A stretch of 64,000 bases of DNA, taken from Biscogniauxia marginata (taxonomy: Eukaryota > Ascomycota > Sordariomycetes > Xylariales > Xylariaceae). Within the stretch, counting starts at the first letter, position 1. Each line of letters begins with the position of its first letter. The notes below the pieces were generated by a model, which saw only the letters and a program-made list of their open reading frames with translations, had not been told where the DNA came from and ran no database searches. Shown piece by piece: positions 61,601 to 64,000 of the stretch. The stretch is from positions 33,825 through 97,824 of the forward strand of contig MU404185.1 of NCBI GenBank assembly GCA_022695795.1, given 5' to 3'. A program made the translations under genes and the position numbers.

Positions 61601-62352
61601 TACCGCTAGAACCTAAATCGTTTAAGGGAATTTAAGGACCCGGGTCGTGACCTAGTTAAGACTAGTCAAAGGAGGGGAAGACCTTTAAAACAAACACGCC
61701 TTGCCCGGATACAAGCTAACGCAACAATTCCTTCGTGTTTTATTGTTTTTTAAAGAGACGTTATTATTTGATTATAACACGTTTTTGTTCTTTCTTTAAA
61801 CGCTTTTACTTTTTTAGCTCGTTTAGATTTTAAAAACCCCGTTATAACATTTTAAGACTTTTTTGTTTAAAAAAGTCTCGCTAGCGACATAAGCGTAATA
61901 TATAATTAATGGATTTATTAACCTCGGTTTAAAAACGATTAATTTTTAATTATAAACGAGTTATTTCGGCTTGACAAAAAAAAAAAGTTTTTTCCGCTTA
62001 TCGTTTTTATTAAAATAACCGTTTCTCTTTAACGTTTAACTAATTAAAAGAATTTAGAGCAATACTGGTCTTATTATAAAAATAACCCTTATAAATATAT
62101 TCACTACATTTTCGAGACTTTCCTTTTGTTATAATACACTTAAGCGCTTAATCGAAGCAATAAAAATAAGGCATAATTTTAAAATTAAAACCTAACTTAT
62201 TTATCCGATATGTAAGTTTTTTACGTTCGAATTTCTAGTTTAAATGATGACACTTAGTAATACGATTATTAAACATAATTATTATAAAAAAAAGAAAAAA
62301 TAACTTACTAAGAATAATCTTTGAAATAAAGATTTTGGGAGGGGAGAAATAA
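55640..62352 (+). mobile_element. RIP-mutated Ty3/gypsy chromovirus internal region, element 3
   Basis: About 6.7 kb. Primer-binding region TTTTAATAACTCC after the LTR; gag; CCHC knuckle at 56780-56821 (TAT/TAC in place of cysteine codons, GHYKN kept); protease region; reverse transcriptase active site YLND at 59272-59283; RNase H 59,720-60,000; integrase zinc finger (HHCC type, histidine part about 60321-60390) and catalytic core from about 60,533 (DFVVKLLKLKDL-like); integrase C-terminus and a chromodomain at about 61457-61580, recognisable by YEVEKILN, KRIKG and EGY with Trp codons turned to stops. This places the family in the chromoviruses, whose chromodomain targets heterochromatin. A 3' segment of about 600 bp follows, then the polypurine tract GGGAGGGGAGAAATA just before the 3' LTR. 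Confidence 0.9.
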
Positions 62353-62806
62353 TGTTATAAACCATAAAAATAAAGGGATTCTATATTAAGGTGTCGTGGT
62401 ACGAACCAAGAAATTAATAAATAGGTTAGTTCCGTTCCGGTCATGATATAACCTCACGTGACATAGATATAGTGGGATATTATATCTAATAAGGATAAAT
62501 ATAAAGGAATTTCATATCTATCGATATCTAATATACTAAATAGTAGAAATATATATAAAGAAAAACAAGTATAAATAAATTAGAATTTCCTTATATAATT
62601 AATCTCTTTATTCCTTAACTATTAATTTAAAACTATAATCACTTTTTAATATTATAATGAGAATACCTTAAAACCTCTTTAACGAACAAAACATTATAAA
62701 TTAATTAAACTAATTTTAACTCATTATTACCTGCAAATTAAGAAAACCTAGTACGTACTTACCTATGAAGTTAGCTAACTAGGAATACACAAGGAGGTTT
62801 ATCACA
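62353..62806 (+). mobile_element. 3' LTR (type C) of element 3
   Basis: 454 bp, TGTTATAAACC...TATCACA. Same U3 type as 55186-55639 but with RIP changes throughout. Flanks GGAAA (left of the element) and TTAAT (right) do not match. Confidence 0.93.
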
Positions 62807-63789
62807 TTAATAAAGCTTAAATTACGTGTAATTATCTTTTTAAGCTTTTTAAACTAAAAACGACGTTAAATATAAAAACGATAAACATGATTTATTACGG
62901 CCTTTAAATAGATTTCGGCTTTTTTAACTCGTTTTTAATTTTTTAAAACTATTTAATAATTTCGGTTATATTATGTTACGAACCAACTATGTTAAAGGGA
63001 TTTCCTATAAGGGTGTTGGGACACAGACCACGAATGTGAGTACAAGGCGGTCCTTTCTGGAACATAATAAGACGTCACGTGATGTGATTTAAATTTCTCT
63101 CAAATCACATCAAATGGGATCTAAGCTAATCTCAGATCCAGACAAACTCTACTTATATAACAATTAGTATAAAGAGGGAATATGTACCAGGGAAAATAAG
63201 TATAAAAAAAGGGGATTTCTTATATATCTAGTCATTCGTTCTTTAACTATCAATTTAAAACTATAGTCACTCTTTAATATTATAGTGAGAGTACCTTAAA
63301 ACCTCTTTAACGAACATAACATTATAAATCAATTAAACTAATTTTAACCCATTATTACCTTCAAATCAAGAAAACCTAGTACGTACTTACTTGTGAAGTC
63401 GGCTGACTAGGAATACACAGGGAGGTTCGTCACATATTACTCCTCGAGATTCTAAAAACATTATATCGAGTGCGATTTATTCGAATATACTTATTATAAC
63501 GGTTAAAGTTTTTCGAAATAATACATTCTTTTTTATTATAATCATAATAAAAATAAGGCATTTCTTTTTAACCTTTAAAAATAATTAAGTTTATTAAGGC
63601 TAATTTGTTTTTAATTTGTTTATTAATATAATAAGAAGCTTTAAAATTCTCTTTATAAACTTTTATAACATAATAAGATATAATAAAAAGGGGATAAAAA
63701 AGAATTTATTAATAAAAAGAAAGAACCTTAATTATAATCTTTTTTTTTACTTATTTTTAAGGACAAAGATTTTTAAAGGGGAAAAATAA
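62807..63789 (+). mobile_element. 3' end of another RIP-mutated element, interrupted by a solo LTR
   Basis: AT-rich body without recognised gag-pol domains. It ends in a polypurine-like GGGGAAAAATAA directly before an LTR start at 63790, so it is the 3' part of a further element. Split by the solo LTR 62974-63434. Confidence 0.7.
62974..63434 (+). mobile_element. Solo LTR (type B)
   Basis: 461 bp, TGTTACGAACCAAC...TCGTCACA, flanked by TATTA on both sides (62969-62973, 63435-63439). U3 little mutated, includes GACGTCACGTGATG; R-U5 mildly mutated. Confidence 0.93.
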
Positions 63790-64000
63790 TGTTACGAACC
63801 TCCTTTTTTTTTCTTTTTATTACATGTGGATTATATAACCGGAAAAGCGGCGTTAAGCACTTAATTAGGAAAAAACGCCGATAAATTAGTGAATTATAAA
63901 TAAGAAATTTAATAATTTAATAATTTAATAATTTAATAATTTAATAATTTAATAATTTAATAATTTAATAATTTAATAATTTAATAATTTAATAATTTAA
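63790..64000 (+). mobile_element. LTR (type A), truncated by window end
   Basis: TGTTACGAACCTCC start with the type A block AAAGCGGCGTTAAGC; mutated. Runs into an octamer repeat. Confidence 0.85.
63906..64000. repeat. AATTTAAT octamer tandem repeat to window end
   Basis: About twelve perfect 8-bp units inside the type A LTR, where the two other type A copies have no such array. It continues past the window. Confidence 0.9.

Noticed and set aside
55186..62806. Clean single insertion of element 3 with target duplication
   Set aside because: The LTRs pair well (454 bp each) but flanks GGAAA and TTAAT do not match, so a simple insertion is not supported.
1..64000. tRNA and rRNA genes
   Set aside because: I looked for T-loop (GGTTCRA) contexts with paired arms and found no convincing cloverleaf; no rRNA-like stretch seen. 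A tRNAscan run would settle it.

Overview
The window comes from a filamentous ascomycete (Pezizomycotina, most likely a Sordariomycete). The evidence is short introns (about 48-172 nt) with GTAWGT-type donors and CTAAC/CTGAC branch sites, a fungus-specific gene set (HOS3-type deacetylase, Arb1, GH43 arabinofuranosidase, UstYa/DUF3328 proteins), and massive C-to-T/G-to-A decay of repeats that looks like repeat-induced point mutation (RIP).

Region 1 (1-23,100) is gene-rich, housekeeping chromatin. In order it holds: the 3' part of a putative transcription regulator (+), a HOS3-type histone deacetylase (-), the Fe-S scaffold NBP35 (+), glia maturation factor GMF/AIM7 (-, four exons, the first only an ATG), a secreted GH43 arabinofuranosidase (-), the Argonaute-complex subunit Arb1 (-, with an 18-nt microexon), an inositol polyphosphate multikinase (+) and the mRNA 3'-end factor CLP1 (+). 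Spliced models were built by hand because several genes are invisible as single open frames.

Region 2 (23,100-40,830) is sparse and accessory. It has an EthD-type small protein, a solo LTR with a perfect target duplication, and an aminoglycoside-phosphotransferase-like gene carrying one in-frame stop. It also has what I consider the main discovery: a compact RiPP (dikaritin-type) locus. This locus consists of an 84-residue secreted precursor with two 18-residue repeats (AVPD..F..W..KAKR, ending in Kex2 sites) and three UstYa/DUF3328 genes flanking it (two -, one +). A decayed MFS transporter lies at its right edge. The inferred logic is: the precursor enters the secretory pathway, Kex2-type protease releases two F-x-x-W cores, UstYa-family oxidases cyclise them, and the transporter would have exported the product.

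Region 3 (40,840-64,000) is an AT-rich nest of RIP-mutated Ty3/gypsy chromovirus elements with C-terminal integrase chromodomain traces. It contains one structurally full element (55,186-62,806, two 454-bp LTRs), a second near-full element (46,380-53,833), a minus-strand body, a pol fragment, and several solo LTRs with exact 5-bp target duplications. The LTRs share R-U5 but have at least five unrelated U3 types, nearly all with a CACGTG-type motif. The R-U5 parts are mutated more heavily than many of the U3 parts.
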